Assembly (NCBI GenBank): GCA_036389715.1
Contig: DASVWH010000033.1
Coordinates: forward strand, 1-8,063
Origin: DASVWH01 sp036389715
GTDB lineage: Bacteria; Acidobacteriota; Blastocatellia; Pyrinomonadales; Pyrinomonadaceae
DNA: 8,063 nt
Direction of reading: 5' to 3'
In this document: positions 1 to 8,063 of the stretch, in pieces
Layout of the letters: each line of letters opens with the position of its first letter
How positions within the stretch are numbered: the first letter of the stretch is position 1
Made by a program: the position numbers and the translations under genes
Notes under the pieces: generated by a model
Seen by the model: the letters and a program-made list of their open reading frames with translations, nothing else
The model's database searches: none
What the model was told of the DNA's origin: nothing

Positions 1-718
1 CGCCGTTGCCCTGTGCCCCCTTAATGAAAGCAGCGGAAAAATTCGCCACCTCCGCCGGGTCTTCACTGTACGCCCTGACGTTGATGATCGGATTGCCCGC
101 ATTGTTATTGACATCCACTACCGGCCCGAATATCTGCCTGACGCCGAGGGCGCGTGCCTCGCGGGCTATGATTTCGCCCTGCCGCTGCGCGTACTGCGGA
201 TTGCCGGTCGCCCCGACCGCCATGTTCCAGGGCAGATTGACAGTGTCGTCAAAGCGCATCCCCGCGCCGAACTCCATGTCGGCCGAAATGAGCAGCGGGT
301 AGCGCGCCAGTCCCTGCATCCGGTTGGCGATGTGCACAGACTCGTAGACCCCGCCGTGAAAGAGCACGATCCCGCCGACGTGATTGTCTACGACCTGGTG
401 GCGCAGCGCGCGGTAAGCGGCACTGTTTTGATTGAGAAATTTGCCGTTGATCCCGATTGAGATGAGCTGTCCGAGCTTCTCGTCTAAAGACATGAGGCGC
501 AGTTGCGCCGCGGCCCAGCGCACGGCTTCAGCCGAAGGGCGGCCCGGAAACGTCTCCGCCGTCTCACGCCCGCCGGACTTGAACGCGCGCGGGCGACTGC
601 GCTCCGCACCCGCCACTTTCCGAGCGCGCGTAGTCTTAACGGGCGTGATGATAAATGCGCCGAGGAGGAGAAGTGCTGCCGCGAGCCGAATCAAGCCAGA
701 GATGTTTGCAGCCCTCAT
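1..718 (-). CDS. Exported GH3-family glycosidase (beta-N-acetylhexosaminidase or beta-glucosidase type), C-terminus outside the window
   Basis: The minus strand is open for 239 codons from the ATG at 718-716 to the window edge. Residues 1-31 look like a Sec signal peptide or anchor: basic start, then a hydrophobic stretch around LAAALLLLGAFII. The GH3 N-terminal TIM-barrel domain begins near residue 65: LDEKLGQLI (78-86), VGGIVLF (114-120), LLISADMEFGAGMRF (142-156, the DxEgG-type loop) and FGPVVDVNNNAGNP (197-210), followed by a region ending SEDPAEVANF (218-227). These match the usual order of GH3 blocks. The catalytic nucleophile and general acid lie beyond the edge, so substrate cannot be assigned; peptidoglycan or glucan turnover are both possible. 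A GGAAG Shine-Dalgarno lies about 8 nt upstream of the start. It follows the pyrimidine operon after a 152-bp gap and probably is not part of that pathway. Family call firm, substrate unknown. Confidence 0.85.
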   Translation of the reverse strand, partial: MRAANISGLIRLAAALLLLGAFIITPVKTTRARKVAGAERSRPRAFKSGGRETAETFPGRPSAEAVRWAAAQLRLMSLDEKLGQLISIGINGKFLNQNSAAYRALRHQVVDNHVGGIVLFHGGVYESVHIANRMQGLARYPLLISADMEFGAGMRFDDTVNLPWNMAVGATGNPQYAQRQGEIIAREARALGVRQIFGPVVDVNNNAGNPIINVRAYSEDPAEVANFSAAFIKGAQGNG

Positions 719-790
719 TCTCTTTTCTTCCGCAGACGTGCAGGGGTTCCGGCCGGGCATCAGACATCAGACAGCGGCCCCACCATCAAA

Positions 791-803
791 CGGCATCCTG
801 CCG
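791..803 (-). terminator. Weak hairpin in the preA-GH3 gap, possible terminator
   Basis: A perfect 5-bp stem with a 3-nt loop (CGGCA-GGA-TGCCG) is followed on the minus strand by TTTGATGG. It lies 67 nt after the dehydrogenase stop codon. The stem is short and the T tract is only three bases, so this is a weak candidate for ending the pyrimidine operon. The rest of 719-870 holds a tandem copy of CATCAGA (758-771) and the GH3 Shine-Dalgarno. I see no convincing promoter in it. Confidence 0.2.
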
Positions 804-870
804 GACGTGACGCAGTCGCTTAACGCGGCGGCGGAATCCGTCGGGCGTTCTGCTCGGGGAACATCGCGGC

Positions 871-1971
871 TCAGTTGGAAGTCAGCTCGGCGGTCTTCTC
901 CGTGATGCTCTTGTCGGCCCAATCGTTATCGCGGCTGGACTCGCCCGCGCGCAGGCGCTTGGCCTGCTTCATGCGCTCGACCAGCTCCATGTGCGTCGAG
1001 AAGTAGGGAATGCTCTTGCCGACGATCTCCTGCACGGTCTCGAACTGCTTGTCGGTCATGAACTTCTCGAAGCCTTCCTTCAGCTCGTCAATAATCTTGA
1101 CGCCGTGCAGCATAACGCCCGTGCAGAGCTGGACGGTGGACGCCCCGAGCAGCATGAACTCCAGCGCGTCGTGCGAATTTTCGATACCGCCGATGCCGCT
1201 GATGGAGACGCCTTCGGGCAGGGACTGCGCCAGTTGGCTGACCATCCTGAGCGCAATCGGGCGCACGGCCTGCGAAGAATAACCGCCTGGAACCGTGTAG
1301 CCCTCGACGGTCGGCAGCGGCCTCAGCGTATCGAGGTCAACGCCGATGACGGAGAGAATCGTGTTGATGGCGGAGATGCCGTGAGCGCCGCCGCGCACAG
1401 CCGAGAGCGAAGGCTCCTTGATGTTGGTGATGTTGGGCGTCATCTTGGCCCAGACGGGAATCCGCGCGACCTCCGCCACCCAGCGCGTGACCTCTTCCGT
1501 TAAGTCCGGGTGCTCGCCCATCTCGGAGCCCATCCGGCGCTCGGTCATCCCGTGCGGGCAGGAGAAGTTCAGCTCCAGGCCGTCAACGCCGGTCTCCTGG
1601 ACCACCCGCGTCAACTCCTGCCAGCGGCTCTTGTCGTACTCCTCCATGATCGAAGCGATCAGGATGTGGTTCGGATACTCCTTCTTCAATTCGCGGAATT
1701 CGCGCAGCCAGACATCAATCGGGCGGTCGGAGATAAGCTCTATATTCTCGAAGCCGATGATTTCGCCCGTGTCGCGTGAGCGCAGGCGGCCGTAGCGCGG
1801 GACGACGTTGATGACCTTCGCGCTTTCAAGGCTGACGGTCTTGGCGACGACGCCGCCCCAGCCCGCGTCGAAGGATTTTGCGATGACGCGCGCATTGGTT
1901 CCCGGCGGGCCGGAGCCGAGCAGGAAGGGATTCGGGAACTTCATGCCGTTAACGGTGATTGAAAGATTCAT
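871..1971 (-). CDS. preA: Dihydropyrimidine dehydrogenase, short PYD1-like form without Fe-S domains
   Basis: This is an FMN-dependent TIM-barrel enzyme of 366 residues that should reduce uracil or thymine to the 5,6-dihydro form, the first step of reductive pyrimidine breakdown in the cytoplasm. Diagnostic blocks are NPFLLGSGPPG (14-24), LNFSCPHGM (134-142), WAKMTPNITNI (174-184), SAINTI (200-205), EGYTVPGGYS (223-232), ISGIGGI (257-263, FMN phosphate) and QLCTGVM (281-287). The C-terminus (SIPYFSTHMELV, then DNDWADKSI and a final TSN) resembles, from memory, plant PYD1 rather than E. coli PreA, which carries two 4Fe-4S motifs after the barrel; none is present here. The loop that reads GLACGQ in mammalian enzyme reads GSEMGE (148-153), so the catalytic Cys position holds Met151. 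The ATG start has an AAGGAAG Shine-Dalgarno 8 nt upstream. It is the last gene of the operon, 55 bp after the ureidopropionase gene. No PreT-like partner is encoded in the window. Family call firm; electron donor unknown. Confidence 0.88.
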   Translation of the reverse strand: MNLSITVNGMKFPNPFLLGSGPPGTNARVIAKSFDAGWGGVVAKTVSLESAKVINVVPRYGRLRSRDTGEIIGFENIELISDRPIDVWLREFRELKKEYPNHILIASIMEEYDKSRWQELTRVVQETGVDGLELNFSCPHGMTERRMGSEMGEHPDLTEEVTRWVAEVARIPVWAKMTPNITNIKEPSLSAVRGGAHGISAINTILSVIGVDLDTLRPLPTVEGYTVPGGYSSQAVRPIALRMVSQLAQSLPEGVSISGIGGIENSHDALEFMLLGASTVQLCTGVMLHGVKIIDELKEGFEKFMTDKQFETVQEIVGKSIPYFSTHMELVERMKQAKRLRAGESSRDNDWADKSITEKTAELTSN

Positions 1972-2026
1972 AACTTAAACTTCCTTCTGCTTGAGCTAAA
2001 GTCCGCAGTTTGAATGAGCAATATGA

Positions 2027-2896
2027 TTAATCCGCCACCATCTGGTCGTAGGTGTCGGGGCGGCGGTCGCGGAAGAACTGCCAGGTGTTGCGGACCTGGC
2101 TAATCATCTCCAGGTCGAGGTCTGCGACGACGAGGGCGTCCTGGTCGCGCGGCGCTTCGGCGATGAACTGGCCGCGCGGGTCGCAGAAATAGCTCTGCCC
2201 GTAAAACTCCCCGATGTCCCAGGGCTGCTCGCGGCCGACGCGATTGATCGCGCCGATGAAGTAGCCGTTGGCGACGGCGTGCGCGGGCTGTTCGAGCCGC
2301 CAGAGATACTCGGAAAGCCCCGCGACGGTGGCCGACGGGTTGAAGACTATCTCCGCGCCGTTTAAGCCGAGGATGCGCGCGCCTTCCGGGAAGTGGCGGT
2401 CGTAGCAGATGTAGACGCCGATGCGCGCATAAGCCGTGTCGAAGGCCGGGTAGCCGAGATTGCCCGGCTTGAAGTAGAACTTCTCCCAGAAGCCGGGCGC
2501 GACCTGCGGGATGTGGTTCTTGCGATACTTGCCCAGGTACTTGCCGTCGGCATCAATCACGGCCGCCGTGTTGTAGTAGATGCCCGTAATCTCTTCTTCG
2601 TAGATGGGGACGATGATGACCATCCCGTGCTGCCGGGCGACCTCCTGCATCAGGCGCACGGTCGGGCCGTCCGGCACTCTCTCGACCGCTTCGTACCAGC
2701 GCGTCTTCTGCTCGGCACAGAAGTAGGGCGTCGTGAAGACCTCCTGCATGCAGAGAATCTGCACGCCCTGTCGCGCGGCGTCGGCAATCATCGTGAGATG
2801 CTTTTCGATGTTGGCGCGCTTAATCTCTTCGATAGGCGCGTCGGTCGGCGCGGCGTTGGTGGCCTGGATGAGGCCGCATTTGACGGTGCGTGGCAT
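2027..2896 (-). CDS. Beta-ureidopropionase (N-carbamoyl-beta-alanine amidohydrolase), nitrilase superfamily
   Basis: The 289-residue protein is a complete single-domain carbon-nitrogen hydrolase. It should hydrolyse N-carbamoyl-beta-alanine to beta-alanine, CO2 and NH3, the third step of the pathway. The Glu-Lys-Cys triad is visible: Glu52 in MQEVF, Lys126 in KYRKNHIP and Cys164 in YICYDRHFPEG. The segments GLNGAEIVFNPSAT (177-190) and the later GAINRVG (215-221) are strongly like eukaryotic and bacterial beta-ureidopropionases. N-carbamoylputrescine or N-carbamoyl-D-amino-acid amidohydrolase are the alternatives, but placement between a pyrimidine-type permease and a dihydropyrimidine dehydrogenase favours the pyrimidine role. 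A strong GGAGG Shine-Dalgarno (2901-2905) sits only 4 nt before the ATG, shorter than usual. The gene lies 55 bp from both its upstream and downstream neighbours, consistent with one transcript. Confidence 0.9.
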   Translation of the reverse strand: MPRTVKCGLIQATNAAPTDAPIEEIKRANIEKHLTMIADAARQGVQILCMQEVFTTPYFCAEQKTRWYEAVERVPDGPTVRLMQEVARQHGMVIIVPIYEEEITGIYYNTAAVIDADGKYLGKYRKNHIPQVAPGFWEKFYFKPGNLGYPAFDTAYARIGVYICYDRHFPEGARILGLNGAEIVFNPSATVAGLSEYLWRLEQPAHAVANGYFIGAINRVGREQPWDIGEFYGQSYFCDPRGQFIAEAPRDQDALVVADLDLEMISQVRNTWQFFRDRRPDTYDQMVAD

Positions 2897-2951
2897 AAAA
2901 CCTCCAATAGTTCAAAACCAAGGTTCAGGATTTAAAGTCAAAGCCCGGTGC

Positions 2952-4507
<1,556 letters not shown>

Positions 4508-4511
<4 letters not shown>

Positions 4512-4963
4512 TGGCTCTCAAAGTTGGGCGGACGATTGCTGCGTTTAGTATAAGTGCCGCTGGCGTAAACCCTGTGACCGAAACCGCAGTCGGCATCCGT
4601 CCCCTTTTGCTTGACGACGAGCTTTCGTCCGACGAACTTGAGATTGATGCTGCAACCTTGAGTATCCTGCGGGACGAACTCGGCCGTGTTGCCTTCGAGC
4701 GTAACGACGCCCTCGCCGGTGCCCATGTTGGCCGTCAATTCGCCCCGCACCTTGTAGGCGAAAGTGCCGTCGAAGCGGACGCGCAGCTTGTTGCCGCCGA
4801 GCGCCTTGACCTTGAATTCGCTGCTGCTGTTGCTATAGGTCCCGGTCAGGCTGGCGGCCCTGACCTGCGCGCCGGTTGCGCCACGGTGCGCGGGCCTCTG
4901 TTGAGCGGAAGCGAATTGCGCAGAGACCAGAGAGAGCAGCATCAGCAAGAGAGCTTTTCTCAC
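4508..4963 (-). CDS. Small secreted protein of unknown function within the pyrimidine operon
   Basis: I do not recognise this 151-residue protein. It begins with a clear Sec signal peptide (basic RK, hydrophobic ALLLMLLSLVSA) and a likely signal-peptidase site ASA-QQ after residue 20. The mature part (about 130 residues) looks all-beta: alternating hydrophobic strands with Gly and Asn turns, starting LTGTYSN (39-45) and closing with YASGTYTK (133-140), like one small barrel or sandwich. Its only two cysteines, Cys104 and Cys126, could form a disulfide in the periplasm. There is no lipobox Cys. The start is GTG at 4963, chosen because it opens the signal peptide and has an AAAGG Shine-Dalgarno 9 nt upstream. 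It lies 27 bp after dihydropyrimidinase and overlaps the permease start, so it is co-transcribed with both. A binding protein for the permease or an unrelated envelope protein are both possible. Confidence 0.75.
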
Positions 4964-4990
4964 GTCGTTGAACCTTTCTCAAAGCAAAAT

Positions 4991-6370
4991 TTAAAGAGCC
5001 ACGCACGTCCCGCGCTTCAGAAAACGTCCGTCCCCGGCCTTACCCTTGTACTGGCCGTCTTCGATGACGATGCGCCCGCGAGAGAAAACCACCTCGACCG
5101 AGCCCTTGATCGTCTTGCCTTCGTAGGCGCTATAGTCCACGTTCATGTGGTGCGTGGCAACCGAGATGGTCTGTTCCTTTTCCGGGTCGAAGATGACTAT
5201 GTCGGCGTCGGAGCCGACGGCGATAGTGCCTTTCCGCGGGAAGAGTCCGAACATCTTGGCGGCGGCCGTCGAAGTCAATTCGACGAAGCGATTGAGCGAC
5301 AGACGATTCTCGACCACGCCGTTGTAGATGAGCGAGACGCGATGCTCGACGCCCGGCGCGCCGTTGGGAATCTTCGAGAAATCGTCGCGCCCCAGCTCCT
5401 TCTGCTCCTTCATGCAGAAAGGGCAGTGGTCCGTCGAGATGACTTGCAGGTCGTCCATCCTGAGGCCCTTCCATAATTCCGCCTGGTTCCACTTCTCCCT
5501 GAGCGGCGGCGTCATGACGTACTTCGCGCCGCCGAATCCGGGCTCGTCGTAGTCGTCTATCGAGAGAAACAGGTACTGCGGGCAGGTCTCTGCGAAGGCC
5601 GGAAGGCCGCGGTCGCGCGCCTGGCGCACCTGGTTGAGAGAGTCCGCACAGGAAAGGTGAACGATGTAGACGGGCGCTTCGGCCATCTCCGCGATGGCGA
5701 TGGCGCGGTGCACGCCTTCGGCCTCCGCGATGGTCGGCCGCGTCAGCGCGTGATACTTCGGCGCGGTCCTCCCCGCGGCCAGCGCGCGCTTGATAATCTC
5801 GTTGATGACGATGCCGTTCTCGGCGTGCATGCAGATCAGCCCGCCGCGCTCTCCCGCCGCAGACATCGCGCGAAAGATGGTCGCATCGTCAACGAGAAAG
5901 ACGCCCGGATAGGCCATGAAGAGCTTGAAGCTGGTCACGCCCTCCTCCATCACCCGGTGCATCTCCGGCACGCGGTCGTCTTCGAGGTCGGTTGTAATCA
6001 GGTGAAAGCCGTAATCGACAGCCGTCTTGCCCTCGGCCTTCGCGTGCCAGTTGTCGAGCGCCTCCGTCAGCGTCTGCCCCTTATACTGGACGGCGAAATC
6101 AATGATCGTCGTCGTCCCGCCATAGGCGGCGGCAATCGTGCCGGTCCGAAAATCATCGGACGCCTGCGTGCCGCCAAACGGCAGCTCCATGTGCGTGTGC
6201 GGGTCAATGCCGCCGGGAATAACCAGCCTCCCGGCCGCATCAATCACGCGGTCCGCCTCCATCTCCAGCCTCGCGCCGATGACGGAAATCGTCTCGCCTT
6301 CAATCAGAATGTCGGCCCTGTAATCGTCAACGGCGGTGACGACGCGGCCATTGCGAATAAGTGTTTTCAT
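4991..6370 (-). CDS. hydA: Dihydropyrimidinase (D-hydantoinase family)
   Basis: This 459-residue cytoplasmic amidohydrolase opens dihydrouracil or dihydrothymine to N-carbamoyl-beta-alanine or its methyl form; many family members also act on hydantoins. The binuclear metal site is intact: His58 and His60 in GGIDPHTHME, the lysine that is carbamylated in the family (Lys149 in SFKLFMAYPG), His182 in MHAENG, His238 in VHLS and Asp314 in STDHCPF. Tyr154, expected to bind substrate, and the GAPGVEHR motif (337-344) are also present. Length and motif spacing fit the family. The reading frame is open up to an ATG at 6421, but the start at 6370 is preferred: it gives MKTLIRNGRVV, the usual N-terminus, and has a GGAG Shine-Dalgarno 7 nt upstream. 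It is the first gene of the apparent pyrimidine operon, with the secreted-protein gene 27 bp downstream. Confidence 0.94.
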   Translation of the reverse strand: MKTLIRNGRVVTAVDDYRADILIEGETISVIGARLEMEADRVIDAAGRLVIPGGIDPHTHMELPFGGTQASDDFRTGTIAAAYGGTTTIIDFAVQYKGQTLTEALDNWHAKAEGKTAVDYGFHLITTDLEDDRVPEMHRVMEEGVTSFKLFMAYPGVFLVDDATIFRAMSAAGERGGLICMHAENGIVINEIIKRALAAGRTAPKYHALTRPTIAEAEGVHRAIAIAEMAEAPVYIVHLSCADSLNQVRQARDRGLPAFAETCPQYLFLSIDDYDEPGFGGAKYVMTPPLREKWNQAELWKGLRMDDLQVISTDHCPFCMKEQKELGRDDFSKIPNGAPGVEHRVSLIYNGVVENRLSLNRFVELTSTAAAKMFGLFPRKGTIAVGSDADIVIFDPEKEQTISVATHHMNVDYSAYEGKTIKGSVEVVFSRGRIVIEDGQYKGKAGDGRFLKRGTCVAL

Positions 6371-6377
6371 CTGCTGA

Positions 6378-6391
6378 CTCCGAAACCGGAG
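6378..6391 (-). promoter_or_regulatory. Shine-Dalgarno of dihydropyrimidinase inside a small hairpin
   Basis: On the minus strand CTCCG-GTTT-CGGAG forms a perfect 5-bp stem with a 4-nt loop, and its 3' arm contains the GGAG ribosome-binding sequence (6378-6381) lying 7 nt before the ATG at 6370. The site settles the start codon choice. Whether the stem really limits translation is an inference; a 5-bp stem can occur by chance in GC-rich DNA. Confidence 0.45.
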
Positions 6392-6462
6392 GGCGTGCGA
6401 CCCGGCGGTGCTGCCCCTCATTCAGACACTGCGAGCATCCCCGCAGATAGGCCTGGCGATTA

Positions 6463-6479
6463 TCGCGGGAGAGCCGCGA
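6463..6479 (-). other. Second hairpin of a tandem pair in the peptidase-hydA gap
   Basis: On the minus strand TCGCGG-CTCTC-CCGCGA forms a 6-bp GC-rich stem with a 5-nt loop. It begins two bases after the larger hairpin at 6482-6518. A GATAAT, close to a -10 box, overlaps its distal end (6459-6464), but no -35 element is seen at the proper distance, so I do not call a promoter. Confidence 0.4.
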
Positions 6480-6481
6480 GA

Positions 6482-6518
6482 CCGGGTTTTCGCTGGCTGC
6501 CTGATAGCGAAAACCCGG
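6482..6518 (-). terminator. Perfect 13-bp inverted repeat after the peptidase gene, probable transcription terminator
   Basis: The arms CCGGGTTTTCGCT (6482-6494) and AGCGAAAACCCGG (6506-6518) are exact reverse complements, separated by 11 nt. The structure starts 17 nt after the peptidase TAG stop, the usual place for a terminator. It lacks the T tract of a classic Rho-independent terminator on either strand, so it may instead act as an RNA 3'-end stabiliser, a partial terminator or a dispersed palindromic repeat. It marks a likely boundary between the peptidase gene and the pyrimidine operon. Confidence 0.6.
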
Positions 6519-6535
6519 CCCTTGAAGACATCCGG

Positions 6536-8063
6536 CTACTGCGTTAGCTCCGTAGTGATGGTCGCGCCGCTCATCTGCGGCAGGCTCGCCGTTGACTTGA
6601 CCACACGGCGCGTGTCCTTAGCGACCCAGATGGTAGTCTGTCCGGGCTCGCCTTCGGCGGAAGTGACCTCGACCTTATATGCCTCGAAGGTTCCGGCCGG
6701 GACGGTCACGCTCTCCATCCCGACGACCTTCAACTGCTTCAACTGGACCTTCTGCTTCTGCACGTCGAAGTTGCGGAAGGTGACCGTGTAGCCGGGCGCG
6801 AGCGGCAGCGCGGCCAGCACCTGGCCAGCGCCCGCGCCGTCCGCGAAGAGCGCGCCGCCCAGCTCGACCGAGACGGGCCTCTCCTGCCCGTTAATGCTCA
6901 TCGTGCCGCTCGCCTTGTTGTCTTTAAAGTCAAGGTCAAGCGCCAGCGGTCCCTGCCTGATCGAGCGCCTCCTGAGCGTCAGGCTGCCCTTTTCGATGGT
7001 CGAGGCATCGGTGAAAGTTCCCATCGGAAGCTGCGCGGATTCCGTCGCCACCCAGGCCCCGTTCTCCTCCTTGATCTCGGAGGTAATCGTCAGCGGGATT
7101 GATTGCCCGGCGACCTCAAGCGTGCCCTTGTAAGTGCGCGTGCCGGGCTGCAACTCGACGGCGGGCCGGGGAAGACCGACCGCAGCCGCTTCCACCTTCC
7201 TGGCCAGCGCCACCGTTTTAACGTCAACGGTAATCTCCTTGAGCCTTTGTGCGACCGCGGGCGTCATGCTCTCCTGGTAGCGCCCGCCGAGATGCCTGGC
7301 CAGGAATTTTTCGGCCGCCGCGAACATCGCCAGGTTGTTGACCGGGCGTGCGAAGCCGTGCCCTTCGTCGGGTGCGACCAGGTACTCGACCGGAAAGCCG
7401 CGGTCGCGCAGGGCCACGACGATCTGATCGGACTCTGCCTTGTTGACGCGCGGGTCGTTGGCTCCCTGCACGACCAGGAGCGGGGCCTTGATCTTGTTGG
7501 CGGAGTTGAGCGGCGATTGACGCTCAAGCTGCGCGCGTCCTTCGGGAGAGCCGGGGTCGCCCATCCGTTTATGGAAGATCATGCGGATGGACTCCCAGTA
7601 GGGCGGAATGGATTTGAGCAACGTGAGCAGATTCGACGGGCCGACAATGGAGACGCCCGCCGCATAAACATCGGGCGTGAAGGCCAGCCCGGCCAGCGTT
7701 GCATAGCCGCCGTAGGAGCCGCCCATGATGCCGACTCGTTTCGGGTCTGCGATGCCCTCCGAGACCAGGTACTTGACGCCCCAGGTCAGGTCGTCCTGCA
7801 TCTTCTGTCCCCACTCGTTGTTGCCCGCGTTGAGAAACTTCTTGCCGTATCCGGTCGAAGCGCGGAAGTTGGGCGAGAGCACGGCGTAACCGCGATTGGC
7901 CAGGAACTGCGCGAACGAATTATAGCCCCAGGAGTCGCGTCCCCACGGCCCGCCGTGCGGAAAGACTATGAGCGGGAGATTCTTTGCCGCTGCGCCCTTC
8001 GGCAGCGTCAGGTAGGCCGGGACCTCCAGGCCGTCCGAAGACTTGTAGCGAATCGGCTTCATC
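6536..8063 (-). CDS. S9-family serine peptidase (prolyl oligopeptidase type) with DUF3108-like C-terminal domain, N-terminus outside the window
   Basis: About 508 residues are visible. The ATG at 8062 is probably internal, since the sequence there (KPIRYKSSDGLEVPAYLTLP) is the usual link from the beta-propeller to the catalytic domain of S9 enzymes; the gene very likely continues past the right edge. Numbering from that Met, the alpha/beta-hydrolase domain spans about 1-260 with an intact triad: Ser116 in GGSYGGY, Asp203 in GANDPRV and His235 in DEGHGF, plus the oxyanion-side FPHGGPWGRDSWG (34-46). S9 proteins normally end soon after this domain. Here about 240 more residues follow, beta-rich, with TYKGTLEVAGQSIPLTI (310-326) and PAGTFEAYKVEVTS (455-468), the latter typical of DUF3108-like proteins. 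The stop is TAG at 6538-6536. It is probably exported and cleaves peptides, though any signal sequence lies outside. Peptidase call firm; tail assignment tentative. Confidence 0.9.
   Translation of the reverse strand, partial: MKPIRYKSSDGLEVPAYLTLPKGAAAKNLPLIVFPHGGPWGRDSWGYNSFAQFLANRGYAVLSPNFRASTGYGKKFLNAGNNEWGQKMQDDLTWGVKYLVSEGIADPKRVGIMGGSYGGYATLAGLAFTPDVYAAGVSIVGPSNLLTLLKSIPPYWESIRMIFHKRMGDPGSPEGRAQLERQSPLNSANKIKAPLLVVQGANDPRVNKAESDQIVVALRDRGFPVEYLVAPDEGHGFARPVNNLAMFAAAEKFLARHLGGRYQESMTPAVAQRLKEITVDVKTVALARKVEAAAVGLPRPAVELQPGTRTYKGTLEVAGQSIPLTITSEIKEENGAWVATESAQLPMGTFTDASTIEKGSLTLRRRSIRQGPLALDLDFKDNKASGTMSINGQERPVSVELGGALFADGAGAGQVLAALPLAPGYTVTFRNFDVQKQKVQLKQLKVVGMESVTVPAGTFEAYKVEVTSAEGEPGQTTIWVAKDTRRVVKSTASLPQMSGATITTELTQ

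Noticed and set aside
758..771. Tandem CATCAGA repeat as a regulator site or CRISPR-like unit
   Set aside because: Only two 7-bp copies are present, with no further spacing pattern; this is within what chance would give.
719..870. Frameshifted remnant of the Fe-S domain after the dehydrogenase stop
   Set aside because: Continuing the dehydrogenase frame past its stop meets another stop within about 18 codons and shows no CxxC-type cluster ligands, so the short form appears native.
4574..5476. 300-codon open frame on the plus strand opposite the secreted protein and dihydropyrimidinase
   Set aside because: It is antisense to two well-supported genes with family motifs. Its product has no recognisable domain and a composition typical of a reverse-strand shadow in GC-rich DNA.
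6371..6421. Longer dihydropyrimidinase start at the ATG at 6421
   Set aside because: The extra 17 residues do not look like any family N-terminus or signal peptide, while the ATG at 6370 has a well-placed GGAG and gives the standard MKTLIRNGRVV start.
6459..6487. Promoter for the pyrimidine operon built on GATAAT
   Set aside because: The -10-like hexamer is good, but the -35 position reads ACCCGG and the site overlaps a hairpin, so the support is too thin for a promoter call.
5657..6547. 296-codon open frame on the plus strand opposite dihydropyrimidinase
   Set aside because: It is the antisense reflection of conserved metal-site codons, Arg- and His-rich, with no family signature or good ribosome-binding site.

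Overview
The window is a compact, GC-rich bacterial segment with every supported gene on the minus strand, so transcription runs from high to low coordinates. Its core is a nearly complete reductive pyrimidine degradation operon flanked by two secreted-type hydrolase genes that run off the window edges. Acidobacteriota (a Blastocatellia-like soil bacterium) is my guess for the source. It rests on the style of the S9 peptidase, the GH3 enzyme and the small secreted protein, and the sequence here cannot prove it.

Layout in the direction of transcription. (1) 8063-6536: S9-family serine peptidase, 5' end missing, with an unusual C-terminal domain of about 240 residues resembling DUF3108. (2) 6535-6371: gap with two tandem hairpins (one with a perfect 13-bp stem) and the leader of the next gene. 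(3) 6370-4991: dihydropyrimidinase. (4) 4963-4508: small secreted protein of unknown function, with GTG start. (5) 4511-2952: NCS1-family nucleobase/hydantoin permease, apparently coupled to the previous gene through a GTGA overlap. (6) 2896-2027: beta-ureidopropionase of the nitrilase superfamily. (7) 1971-871: dihydropyrimidine dehydrogenase of the short, plant PYD1-like form, without Fe-S domains. (8) 870-719: gap with only a weak hairpin. (9) 718-1: N-terminal part of an exported GH3 glycosidase; its 3' end is outside the window.

Working together, the permease would import uracil, thymine or a related ring. The dehydrogenase reduces it to the dihydropyrimidine, dihydropyrimidinase opens the ring to N-carbamoyl-beta-alanine (or its methyl homologue), and beta-ureidopropionase releases beta-alanine, CO2 and ammonia. 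No PreT-type electron-transfer subunit, beta-alanine transaminase or regulator is encoded in the window. The points most worth following are the stripped-down dehydrogenase (no Fe-S clusters, no Cys at the expected acid position, no partner subunit), the secreted protein embedded in a cytoplasmic catabolic operon, the peptidase fusion, and the strong hairpins that separate the operon from the peptidase gene.
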